Positions 54,007 to 62,700 of a DNA stretch of 64,000 nt are shown one piece after another (positions within the stretch are counted from its first letter, which is position 1; each line of letters begins with the position of its first letter). Source of the DNA: Nocardia terpenica. Lineage in GTDB: Bacteria > Actinomycetota > Actinomycetes > Mycobacteriales > Mycobacteriaceae. The DNA is taken from positions 1,426,001 through 1,490,000 of the forward strand of contig NZ_JABMCZ010000003.1 of NCBI RefSeq assembly GCF_013186535.1, written 5' to 3'. Position numbers and translations under genes: made by a program. The notes below the pieces were generated by a model that searched no databases, had not been told where the DNA came from, and was given only the letters and a program-made list of their open reading frames with translations.

Positions 54007-54495
54007 TCAGTCCGGCAGCATCGGGACCACGATCTCGGCAACCTCGACCACACGCTCAGCAGGCGACGTCCGGGCCCGCGGATCCAGCCGGAGCACATCG
54101 ACACTGTAGGAGCCGCGGACCGCCGGGAAGATCAGATTGCACTGATCACCACTGTGATCCGATCTCGGCCGGTACCGGAAACCATCCCGGTCGGCGATCG
54201 TGATGGGTATGAACTCGGTTCCGGTTTCCTTCCGTCGGAAGTCGTCGATGGTGTGGAGCTGAGACCACACGTCGATCGCGTAGGTTCGTAGAGCGTCGAC
54301 GCCGCCGCATCGTTTGAACCCGTCGACGCGATCGAAACCCGCGATGCGGGGGCTGAGCGTGGAAGGATCGACACCGATCCGCCGCCACACGTCAGGACCG
54401 AGTGTGCACGGATCCCACAGTGCGTCGGTGGCTGTCGTCCGGTCGCTGGCTGGCGTGGGGGAGGGGTTGCTCTCCGATTCAAGGCTGTCGGTCAT
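54007..54495 (-). CDS. DUF3558-like protein without signal peptide
   Basis: This protein of about 162 residues opens with an acidic Ser/Thr-rich stretch, then ALWDPCTLGPDVWRRIGVDP, the DUF3558 N-terminal pattern, and later FKRCGG and DQCNLIF cysteines. Unlike the other two family members here it lacks a lipoprotein signal, so it is either cytosolic or the true N-terminus is missing. It starts in an ATGA overlap with the gene at 54492. Confidence 0.7.
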   Translation of the reverse strand: MTDSLESESNPSPTPASDRTTATDALWDPCTLGPDVWRRIGVDPSTLSPRIAGFDRVDGFKRCGGVDALRTYAIDVWSQLHTIDDFRRKETGTEFIPITIADRDGFRYRPRSDHSGDQCNLIFPAVRGSYSVDVLRLDPRARTSPAERVVEVAEIVVPMLPD

Positions 54496-54761
54496 GACCG
54501 GCCACCCAGTCTGTGCTCGGCCACCCAGTTGTCCGCGCACGCTTTGGCGTTCTCGACCGACCGAGATGCTGCCTCCCGCAGCGTGTTTCCGTCTGGTTCG
54601 CCGATCCACCACGCACACGTCGAGGGTGTCGTCGCGCGTATGCGCCCGGCGCATCTCGGGTAGAACTTGAACAGCCAGTAGCGTTCTGGGGTGTCGCCGC
54701 GCAGCTCCCATCCGCCGGTGGCGTGCTCGGGACGGATCATTCCGGATGGTTGCGTGCTCAT
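54492..54761 (-). CDS. Small Trp/Cys-containing protein, unknown function
   Basis: This 89-residue protein starts MSTQPSGMIRPEHATGGWEL, with central RYWLFKFYPRCAGRI and a helical end SVENAKACADNWVAEH. GAGGTG lies upstream and the stop overlaps the DUF3558-like gene. Composition and coupling support a real gene. No family is recognised. Confidence 0.6.
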   Translation of the reverse strand: MSTQPSGMIRPEHATGGWELRGDTPERYWLFKFYPRCAGRIRATTPSTCAWWIGEPDGNTLREAASRSVENAKACADNWVAEHRLGGRS

Positions 54762-54936
54762 ACCCGTTGCACCTCACCGGGTGATGTCGTGGTGTGGGCT
54801 CGTGGGTTCATTTGTCTTCATCTCTTCGCAGGGCGATCTGAGTAGGTTGACCGGTCCATCTCGACCGACGGCGGCCGAGAAGCCCGGAGCAGTGGCGTCG
54901 TTGCCGCGAGTGCGGAAAGTTGATTGTTGCCCTCAC

Positions 54937-55447
54937 TCAGGCGATGAAGTCGACGCGCTGGTCGACGAAGGTGCATCGCACGGGCACATCGGGGTTCGTC
55001 CGGCCTGGGCGGCCGAACCGTAGGGCATACACATGCAGCCGTTGCGGCTTGTACGTGTGGGTCGTATTCGGGGGCGAGTCGTTGGACCAGCTCGGCCGCA
55101 TTCTCCCGAGATCCGTACTTCCGGCGAGCCGGGCTGGACCTCGGTCGGTGCCTCGAATTCCACTGTGGCCCAACGATTCTATGACGCTGTTGGCGTGAAA
55201 CCAGCTGCGGTAGACCAACACTGGCGTAGGCGCAAAACATGCATACCATCCAGAACCCGAGACCGATCAACACGGCAGCCACATCGGCCTCCGGAAGCTC
55301 GTAGTCCGGTCTTGTAGGTGGTGCCGGATGGTCTTCAGCTCCGCCTCGGTGGGTGGCCGGTACGTGGTGCCAGTGGTAGTCGATGGGCCACCATCGTGGC
55401 GAGTTCCTGGCCGGTGGGGTGTGTGGAGGTGGATTCGTTTGCTGCAC
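54937..55447 (-). pseudogene. Probable frameshifted small membrane protein
   Basis: From GTG 55447 the minus strand reads a Pro/His-rich N-terminus, then ADVAAVLIGLGFWMVCMFCAYASVG (a membrane helix) and ENAAELVQRLAPEYDPH. Beyond about 55050 the coding-like sequence continues in another frame as QRLHVYALRFGRPGRTNPDV and PVRCTFVDQRVDFIA before a stop at 54937. One indel would explain the break, either a real mutation or a sequencing error. Sequence 54762-54936 holds nothing recognisable. Confidence 0.45.
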
Positions 55448-55466
55448 ATGACGTTTCCCGTCTGTG

Positions 55467-55598
55467 TTACTGGCTCAGCCAGTCGTCGAGGGCGGCGTAG
55501 CTGATGGAGATGGTGACTGGGGCTGGGGTGACGGTGGGTACGGGATCGGTGGCCGGGATGTCGGCTGGAGCGGGCTCAGGGTGTTCGTGTGCGTTCGG
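55467..55598 (-). pseudogene. Remnant of a small proline-rich ORF
   Basis: The minus strand codes for PAPADIPATDPVPTVTPAP followed by VTISISYAALDDWLSQ and TAA, with clear G/C third positions. An in-frame stop stands directly upstream and there is no usable start codon, so only the tail of a small gene remains, or the start lies across a frameshift. Confidence 0.3.
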
Positions 55599-55637
55599 TC
55601 AGTCCGGCGGCGAGGGCGAAACAAGTTGTCGCCGTGG

Positions 55638-55859
55638 TCATGTCGGGCGATGCGCCCCGACGTGCTTGTCCTCGGCCAGGCAGGCGAGGCTGGCCAGCCG
55701 GACAAGGCAGTCGTCCGGTGGATGGCAGCGGTGCAGGTTGTGCAGCTGCTGCGCGCGGGCGGGGGTGAGGGGGTCGAGGAATTCGACCTGACACATCACC
55801 TCCGCGAACCGGCTGTCGGTGGTCACGAACAGGTGCGGGTGCAGCCGGTCACCGGCCAC
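55638..55859 (-). CDS. Small protein, unknown function
   Basis: This 73-residue protein (DRLHPHLFVTTDSRFAEVMCQ ... LHRCHPPDDCLVRLASLACLAED) starts within the end of the upstream gene (11-base overlap). Three cysteines and two His near them could bind a metal. The pattern HRCHPPDDCL recurs in actinobacterial unknowns, from memory. No function is assigned. Confidence 0.55.
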   Translation of the reverse strand: MAGDRLHPHLFVTTDSRFAEVMCQVEFLDPLTPARAQQLHNLHRCHPPDDCLVRLASLACLAEDKHVGAHRPT

Positions 55860-56316
55860 GACGACCCCCGGCTGCGGTGGTGGTGATGGCGTCGCCCAGC
55901 GCGGCGACGGTGGGCCGCGTCCGGCCCTGCGGCGGGTGTATCCACACCCGGGTCGAATCGCCCGGGGTCGGCAATCCGATCACCCCGCGCGGGATCACGA
56001 CCGTCACACCGAATCGCAACAGCCGCATCGTGATTCGCTGGGATTCCCCGAGCGAGGTCGGGCCGTCAGCCAGCAGCATCCAGACCGTCGGATGAATCGA
56101 GACCGCCGGCACCGGTGCCAGCCCCTCGGCTGCGATCACCCGCGCCGCCAGCGGGCGCGGCATCATCAGCCCCGACACCGGGCCCGCGCTCACATACAGA
56201 CCGCCGTCCCCGCAGAAAGCATTCAAAACGAATTCTCGCCGATAAATATCGCGTCGTTCGATAATCTCGTGAATCGAGGCCGAATACTTGATTTCGGACA
56301 TAGCTGTGATAATCAT
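55849..56316 (-). CDS. Unknown protein, paralogue of gene at 56395
   Basis: This 155-residue protein begins with TAGGAG at good spacing. It has an N-terminal region with ERRDIYRREFVLNAFCGDGG and a domain ending VWMLLADGPTSLGESQ, then RITMRLLRFGVTVVIPRGVIGLP and a Trp-containing strand (RVWIHPP). The gene at 56395 shares this last domain. Such genes often lie near DUF397/XRE pairs in actinomycetes, but the activity is unknown. Confidence 0.65.
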   Translation of the reverse strand: MIITAMSEIKYSASIHEIIERRDIYRREFVLNAFCGDGGLYVSAGPVSGLMMPRPLAARVIAAEGLAPVPAVSIHPTVWMLLADGPTSLGESQRITMRLLRFGVTVVIPRGVIGLPTPGDSTRVWIHPPQGRTRPTVAALGDAITTTAAGGRRGR

Positions 56317-56394
56317 CGAATTCTCCTATTCGTAACGGGTGAAATGAAATCCGCCGATCGGAAAGCTTCTCGTCGACCGTCCAACTCGGTGGTT

Positions 56395-56886
56395 TCAGGG
56401 TCGGGAGGTCAGGCTGTGTGAGTGCAGGTTGGGATCGATTAATTCGCGCATCAGGACAACCGGCAGCTGTAGCGACGGGATCAAGCTGTCCGGAGTGGGA
56501 GCGGTGACCCAGGACTCCTCGGTCTGCGATGCGGTCAGCGTTCGCGGTAGCACGACCCGTGTTCCATGCGGGATCACCGCCCCGGCGTGGGCGGTCAACA
56601 GCCCTGCGATCATGGCGCTGATCCGGCCTGGTCCAGGCACTACCAGCGCGATGTGGTTGCCCCAGAGCCGGTCACGAAACAGGGGGATATCGTCGGCGAA
56701 GAGGCCACGGAGCGCACAACCTAGCGCGCGTGGCAGTATGACCGCCCCGATCGCGTTGTCGGTCGTCAGCGTCGGATACCCGGTATGAGTAGCGATGGCG
56801 GCCAGTCCGCACTCCCGACACCACCGGCACACCTGCTCCCCGGTGTCCGCGTCTGCGTCAGTATTTGGGGCGAGGTCAGTGAGCAT
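56395..56886 (-). CDS. Unknown protein with CxxC and shared domain, paralogue of gene at 55849
   Basis: This 163-residue protein has GEQVCRWCRECG (possible metal site), NAIGAVILPRALGCALRGL, and HIALVVPGPGRISAMIAGLL followed by HAGAVIPHGTRVVLP and ESWVTAP, the domain shared with its neighbour. Its start overlaps the end of the gene upstream by 11 bases. Function unknown. Confidence 0.65.
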   Translation of the reverse strand: MLTDLAPNTDADADTGEQVCRWCRECGLAAIATHTGYPTLTTDNAIGAVILPRALGCALRGLFADDIPLFRDRLWGNHIALVVPGPGRISAMIAGLLTAHAGAVIPHGTRVVLPRTLTASQTEESWVTAPTPDSLIPSLQLPVVLMRELIDPNLHSHSLTSRP

Positions 56887-57271
56887 AGGTGACCTCCACG
56901 ACGTGGGCGTGGCCTTGACGGGCGATGTAGTCGAGCACGCAGATGCGGGCCACTCCCATCCCGGACAGATGCCCGGTGAAGGTCAGCACCATGTGCGCCT
57001 CGGCGCGGGCGCATTCGGTGACCAGCCGCACCAGCTCCGGGGGTAGCTGGCAGTTCTGCGGTGAGGACTCGTGGAAGACGCCGGCGAGCTGATGGTGGTA
57101 CTCGGCCGAAGCGATACGAGCCAACTCGGCATCACACGCCTCGACTGCCTGCTCGGCGATCAAATCCGTGCGCAGGTACCCGTAACACAACGGTGGCAAT
57201 ACCACCGCCCTACCGTCGACCGTCGCACCGCAGCATGTGCCCGGATCGCGATTTCGATGAGGGTCGAACAT
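56876..57271 (-). CDS. Small protein, unknown function
   Basis: This 131-residue protein starts MFDPHRNRDPGTCCGATVDG, has helical EQAVEACDAELARIASAEYH, and ends in VARICVLDYIARQGHAHVVEV. It is soluble with scattered cysteines. It belongs to the same minus-strand string by overlap with the next gene. No family is recognised. Confidence 0.55.
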   Translation of the reverse strand: MFDPHRNRDPGTCCGATVDGRAVVLPPLCYGYLRTDLIAEQAVEACDAELARIASAEYHHQLAGVFHESSPQNCQLPPELVRLVTECARAEAHMVLTFTGHLSGMGVARICVLDYIARQGHAHVVEVTYAH

Positions 57272-57368
57272 GACCTGCTCCTAGCCTGGAATGCTCGGCG
57301 CGCGCAGATGCGCGGAGGCCCTGACAGCGACCGCGCCTGTACCGGACAGCAGCTCGCTCATCGCCTAC

Positions 57369-57779
57369 TCAAATGCCTCGATCACCTCCCCTGCCGGGGC
57401 TGCCACCCGACATGGTGGGACGGTCACTGCCCCACGGCGGTCCGGGCGGCTGACGTAATTGTCGGGATGGTGGAGGAGGCGGAGGCTTTCGTTCCCAGCA
57501 GATTTCCGGTTGCAGGGTCCACAGATCGGCATCGCTACGGATGGTGCCCATCCAGCCGTACACATGCCACAGCGCGGGGACCACAACCACCGAAATTCGC
57601 GCCGGTGACAACGAGGCGAACAACTGCGGAAACTCGGCCTCCGACTCGACGATCCAGACGTCGACCAACTCAGCGTCGCGTTCGTCGGCCCACTTCACGA
57701 TCCGATCGACTAACACCTCCGGTCCCTGTGACCGGCACGCATCGACGCGCACTACACCCAGAACTCGCGCGGTCACCAT
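57369..57779 (-). CDS. Small alpha/beta protein, unknown function
   Basis: This 136-residue protein looks like a Rossmann-type or resolvase-like core: VLGVVRVDACRSQGPEVLVDRI, AELVDVWIVESE, ARISVVVVPALWHVYG. This strand-helix repeat recalls serine-recombinase N-domains, but the catalytic Ser is not evident. The C-terminal 40 residues are Pro/Gly/Arg-rich and may be read past a frameshift. It overlaps the upstream small gene. Confidence 0.5.
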   Translation of the reverse strand: MVTARVLGVVRVDACRSQGPEVLVDRIVKWADERDAELVDVWIVESEAEFPQLFASLSPARISVVVVPALWHVYGWMGTIRSDADLWTLQPEICWERKPPPPPPSRQLRQPPGPPWGSDRPTMSGGSPGRGGDRGI

Positions 57780-57994
57780 GGTTCGCCCCCGCGATCACGG
57801 ACGACTTGAGCCATGGAATGCTGTAGATCTCCCCTAGTGGCGACGCCGCCCGCGTGGTGACGGCACACTGCCGGTTTCGCAGGACGCCGAGCACCACCGT
57901 CGAGCACATCAACAAAGCTGATGAGCCCCAGTGCCTGACGTCCGATCAGAATCCTCTCGCTTTCGGTCCCCGCTGCGGTGAGGTGAACGGTCAT
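57773..57994 (-). CDS. Small protein, unknown function
   Basis: This protein of about 73 residues begins MTVHLTAAGTESERILIGRQ after GGGGGTGG and continues ALGLISFVDVLDGGARRPAK. It heads the minus-strand string divergent from the DUF5753 regulator. Its stop overlaps the next start. No recognised domain. Confidence 0.45.
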   Translation of the reverse strand: MTVHLTAAGTESERILIGRQALGLISFVDVLDGGARRPAKPAVCRHHAGGVATRGDLQHSMAQVVRDRGGEPW

Positions 57995-58196
57995 CACCAC
58001 CCCCGCTCGCCGGTAGCTGATATCGAATCTGCAGATCGGCAGTTGCTGGTCGTCGCCGGGTTCTCGATCTGTGCCGGCATGGTTCCTCGATCCCGCCCGT
58101 CTTGCGACCGGCTGGAGAGCTTCCCATCTGTGATGGCTGACACACGAACTGTAGGATCAATCGCTAGTGCAAGTCAACGGCTGATCGCATCTATGT

Positions 58197-58208
58197 TTAA
58201 AGCTTTAA
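58197..58208. promoter_or_regulatory. Palindrome TTAAAGCTTTAA upstream of regulator
   Basis: A perfect 12-bp AT-rich palindrome stands 58 bases before the DUF5753 regulator start, inside the 272-bp divergent region (57995-58266), which otherwise is GC-rich. It could be the operator of the HTH regulator or part of a promoter. The rest of the gap shows no gene. Confidence 0.45.
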
Positions 58209-58266
58209 TTCGAGCGGTAGCCGGTGCTAGGGTGACTCGCGACACCAAGGAAGTGGAGGATCGACC

Positions 58267-59136
58267 ATGCCACCGGCCTCACCCACTGTGGCCCGATGGG
58301 AGCTGACGTACCGGATACGACGACGGCGAGAGGAGCTGGGTGCCACCAGTGCTGCGATCGCCAAGTCGCTGGGTATCACGTCGACGTACTGGCCGACGAT
58401 CGAACGCACGTGGCGGGTGCTGTCCGAGGACAAGACGAGGATCCTGCTCGACGCTCTTGACTTCTCGGGTTCGGAGAGGGAAGAACTCCTCGAGATCAGG
58501 GAGATCGCGAGCGGGAGGGGTTGGTGGAATGAGTACATCAGCCTGTTCAACGACGAGCAGATGCGGTTGTGGGGACTGGAGTTCGGCGCTGCGGAGATCC
58601 GCAGCTTCGAAAGCCTGATGATGCCGGGTCTGCTGCAAACCGAGGACTATGCCCGCGCATTGATCGATGCCGACGGGTTGTTCGTGCGCAAGACGGAAGT
58701 CGAACAACGTGTCGAGGTACGGATGCGCCGACAGGAACGGCTCACAGGCGAGGATCCGCTTCGGCTGAATGTTGTTGTGTCTCAAGCTGCTTTGATGCAG
58801 CAGGTCGGCGGACCCGAAGTCCTGCTGGGGCAGCTGCATCGGCTGGTGGACGCGATCGAAAGCCTACCGACGGTCGACCTGCGGATCCTTCCCTTCACAA
58901 GTCGCAGCGGAACTATCTTGGGCGGTGCCAACTTCCACCTCATCGACTTCGATCGCGCTCAGTTGCCGACGTTGGGTTGGCACGAATCGGCGGTTGTCGG
59001 TCAGATTCTGGAGGATTCGACGATGGTCCGGAATCTGGTGACGACCTTCGGATACGCGCAGGCACAGGCCCTCGGTCGCGAAGACTCGTTGGCCCTGATC
59101 AAGCGGTTGGCCGACGAGCTAGGATCGGCTGTATGA
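58267..59136 (+). CDS. XRE-family HTH regulator with DUF5753 domain
   Basis: This 289-residue protein has an N-terminal helix-turn-helix (LGATSAAIAKSLGITSTYWPTIERTWR) and the DUF5753 region FESLMMPGLLQTEDYARALI, with the typical closing ILPFTSRSGTILGGANFHLIDF. These regulators pair with small DUF397 proteins throughout actinomycetes and may form a toxin-antitoxin-like or signalling module. GGAGG precedes the ATG. It is ATGA-coupled to the DUF397 gene. Confidence 0.9.
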   Translation: MPPASPTVARWELTYRIRRRREELGATSAAIAKSLGITSTYWPTIERTWRVLSEDKTRILLDALDFSGSEREELLEIREIASGRGWWNEYISLFNDEQMRLWGLEFGAAEIRSFESLMMPGLLQTEDYARALIDADGLFVRKTEVEQRVEVRMRRQERLTGEDPLRLNVVVSQAALMQQVGGPEVLLGQLHRLVDAIESLPTVDLRILPFTSRSGTILGGANFHLIDFDRAQLPTLGWHESAVVGQILEDSTMVRNLVTTFGYAQAQALGREDSLALIKRLADELGSAV

Positions 59137-59489
59137 GCTGTCGGTACACCAAGATCACGGACTGGAAGAAATCCTCCTTCTCGAAAGATTCCTCGACGTG
59201 CGTTGAGGTCCGCTTCGCCGGGAACACTGTGCTGGTCCGGGACAGCAAGTACGTCGGCAGTCCCGCAGATCAACCCATCCTGACGGTCCCGACTGCCATG
59301 TGGTCTGCTTTCGTCGATGCCGCCGCCGGAACCCCTACGGTGCCGGTAGAGGACCTCCCTACAGTCGACCGACGCGTGAATGGTGATGTTGTCCTTCGCG
59401 GCAGGTCCGGAGTCACGCTGACGTACGACGCTGCGGAGTGGAGCGCGTTTGTCCGCGGCCTGCACGCAGGCGAATTTGCCGCTGCCTGA
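59133..59489 (+). CDS. DUF397 protein (two domains)
   Basis: This 118-residue protein has a first DUF397 domain (WKKSSFSKDSSTCVEVRFAG ... VLVRDSKYV) and a second shorter one (RSGVTLTYDAAEWSAFVRGL). It starts in an ATGA overlap with the DUF5753 regulator. DUF397 proteins are small beta-rich partners of these regulators. The tandem form is somewhat longer than the usual 60-80 residues. A convergent terminator follows. Confidence 0.88.
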   Translation: MSCRYTKITDWKKSSFSKDSSTCVEVRFAGNTVLVRDSKYVGSPADQPILTVPTAMWSAFVDAAAGTPTVPVEDLPTVDRRVNGDVVLRGRSGVTLTYDAAEWSAFVRGLHAGEFAAA

Positions 59490-59538
59490 ACAAGAGTGGC
59501 CGAGCGGCTGCCGTTGGCCGGGGTGGCACCTGCTACCT

Positions 59539-59567
59539 AACGTCCTGCCCCAAAGAGGCGGGACGTT
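59539..59567. terminator. Bidirectional terminator between DUF397 gene and relaxase
   Basis: AACGTCCTGCC (59539-59549) pairs with GGCGGGACGTT (59557-59567), an 11-bp stem with one T-G wobble and a 7-nt loop. It lies between convergent genes. A CCCTTTCG run follows on the plus strand. Confidence 0.65.
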
Positions 59568-59723
59568 CCCTTTCGTACCGCTGCCATCCGGCATGCATCG
59601 TCGAGCAACGATCGGGAGGTCTGGACTCGGAACATAGCCTCTTGGGCGCCGACCCGGCGTAGGTGTCTGTCCTGTTCTGTACCAATGCGGATTGTTGTGT
59701 ATCGCGGATACGTGGGATTCCAT

Positions 59724-62700
59724 TTATAGGTCGAGTTCCGTGGCCTGGTCCCGCGAAGGGAGTGGCACCGGAGCGGCACCGTCGTTCTGCTGGGCAGAGG
59801 GGCTGGCGGCTCGTATGCGGAGCGCGTCTTCGCGGGTGCGTTGGTCATCGGTGAGTGCCGCGCGGCGTTGCCGTTCTTCATGCGCGGCTGCCAACTGTTG
59901 CTCGAACTGCGTCGCATCGGCGTTCGAGCCTATTGCCATGGTGACGAGTCGGTTCGCTTGGTTGGGATCACATACAGGATCGGGGTGGCCGATGACGGCG
60001 AGTCGCTGCCGTAGATTGGTGATCAGCTCGTCCAGCTGGCTGTCGGTCAACCTCCAGATCGGGTCGGTGGTTCGATCGACGGCTGCCCGATCGGCTGGTA
60101 TTGGGCGCCCGCCGCGCAGGAGGGTGGTGACGTGGAACAGTTCGGTCTTCGTCTTCTGAAGGAGCTGCCGTGCGTGCGCGAGTTGGTCGTGGAGGCGGAA
60201 TGCGGCGTTGAGGTGCGCCAGCTGTACGTCGGTGTCGTCGACGAGTTGGTCTGGGCCGCCAGCGAATTCGATCAGCGCATGTCGTGCAATCTCGGCTTCG
60301 GACCTGACCTCAGCGGCTACGTTCGCTGAACTGATTGCCGCGAGCTCGGCCAAGTGCAGATCGAGCCGTATACCGATGTTGTCGGGTCCGGTCCGCAGCG
60401 TGGCGAGGGCGTCCGCGTATTCGGCGCGAACGGCCGGGTCGGTTTTCTCCAGGAGACTTTCGAGTTCGGCGAGGTGCGGGTCGTGTCCTTGTTTCTGATC
60501 GAGTTCTGCCGCGAGTTCGTCGCGTCGAGCGCGGTCTGTTGCTGCCTGCACCTCGGCGTCGAGGAGGCGTTCCATGGCGTCGAGCCATGCGATTCGATAG
60601 GGCCGTTGGGTATCGGCGCGGGCACGTAGTTCGAGCACGTCCGGATCGGTGATCCCGGTGTGGTCGAGGGGATCGTCCTTGCTGATCTCGGTTTGTATCT
60701 CGGCGATACGCCGCTGCTGGTCTGCTGTGTCCTGGCGAAGTTGGTCGGCTTGTTCGCTGAGCGGCAGATCCGGGTATCGGCGAGGGCTGGAATGGGCGGC
60801 TTGGAGTGCGGCAGTTGCCCAGTCGAAGTCGTCTTCGGCGTGCTGCGGGTCGTCGGCGTCGCTTGCCGGTTCGTCGGCCAGTAACGCCTCGATGTAGTCC
60901 TCGTCGGGCTCGCTATCGAATACGGGCTCGGGTACCCAGGAGGCGGGTGGCTCGGTGTCAGGTTCGGTGATGCGGTCGGGATCGATTATCCCGGCGCGGG
61001 CGGCGGCTTCCTCGTCGGCGTCGGGGTCGAGTGGTTCGGGCGGTAGGTCGGTGGAAGTGGTGGCGGTGTGGCGGACGATGTCGTCGATCCACCACGCCAG
61101 TGTGGTCGCCATCTCGTGTGGCCGGACGGGGCCTCGGTCGTCCTCGTGGGTTGCCGTGATGAGCGTGTAAGCCGACTCCAGCAGTAGCCGTGGTGGCCAT
61201 TCGGCGGGGTCGGTGGCTTCGATCGCGGCGACGAGTTGCGGCCATGCGGGATCGCCGAGTACCTGCGTGGCGAGGTCGTCGCCAAGGACGTCGGGCAATA
61301 CGGCAGTCCAAGGGGGTCGGAGGCGGTTGCTCGCTGTCGCGAGTGCGCCAGGTTCCAGCCCCGTGATCAGCCGCCAGTACAGTGCTGCGGCGGGAAGCTC
61401 GTCAGGCAAGTGCCGACTGTCGGCGGTGTGGCGCAGCAGGGTCGCCACGTCGAATCCGTCGCGGTGGCCGAGGTCGAGTTGTTCGGCGAGTACGGGCCAG
61501 TGCGGGTCGTCGAGAATACGGGGACTGACCTGGTGGGCGAGGGTGGCCCACCGGTTGGTGGCGTGGTTCGGATGGTTCCCGAGGGCCGCGGTGATCCGAC
61601 CGTGCAGCTCGTCTTGGTACCGGTGCTCGGCGAGCGGGTATCGGCGGGGTGGTCCGGCCGGGCGTCGATCGGCGTCGTCGATGTGCAGCGCCGCGCGCCA
61701 GACCGTGAGGTTGCCGATCAGGTCGGGATCTATGCCCGCGAGTGGCCGCGCCCACGTCGGTGTGGTGGCTGTCGTCCATTGCTGAGCCTGTTGTTCGACC
61801 CGTCCGGCGAGGATGGCGACGAGCCTGGTGCGGGCCGCCAGGTAGGGGCCATAAATGGGGTCGCGTGTGAGCGCGGTGGGCACCGCGCGGAGCCAGGGTA
61901 GCGGGCCGGTTCCGGCGGAGTGGTTGCCGGTGCGATCCAGTCGCCAGTCGAGTACGGCGGCGGCATCGTCGGCGGTGTCGAGTTCACGCTCGGCGACGGC
62001 TGCGCGGAGTGCGTCGAGGGGATCGTGGCCTTCGACCGCGAGGGTGGCGAGGTGTCCACGCAGCACCGGCCACGCGGGTTGGTCGGTCAATCCGGTGTAT
62101 AGCTGGTCGGCTGTTTCGTCGATGCGGGCCATGGTGTCGGGACCGGCGAGGTGTTCGGCGACGGCGCCGATGGCGTCGGTGTAGGCGTCGACTGCGTGGC
62201 CGAGACGCTTGCTCGGGTCGAGTGCTTCGCGCTGGAGAGTGGTGGCCGACCGCTGGTGCCCGTCGCGGCCGATGATGTCGGTGAGGGTGTTGACGACCGT
62301 GGCCGGGTGTAGCGCTTCGTAGGTCCAGGGGCTTTGTTCGCTGGCGTCGGGTGCGGTGGGGACGTAAGCGTGGTTGGCATGTCGGCCTCGGGTGAGCATC
62401 ACGTACAGCAGGGCGCGGTCTTCGTGCCCGGCGAGGACGCCGTGGCAAGTGTCGACGGTGATGCCCTGGGCGGTGCTGATCGTGGAGGCGTAACCCAGGT
62501 CGACGTTGGCGGCCACATAGGTGGGCGGCAGGGTGACGCGGCGACGCGACTTCAGATGTGCTGCGGTGATGCTGCCGTCGGGGTGGACGGCAGTGACGAG
62601 CCAACGGTATCCGTTGCGCACGGAATCGGTCGCGGAGATGCGCAGCCGCGGCTCGTTGCGGCGCGTGATGATCACGTCGCCGACGCTGGCCTGCAGACCG

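Noticed and set aside
55464..55886. 140-residue plus-strand frame
   Set aside because: It is antisense to the small coupled minus-strand genes and rich in Gly/Arg/Val without domain features.
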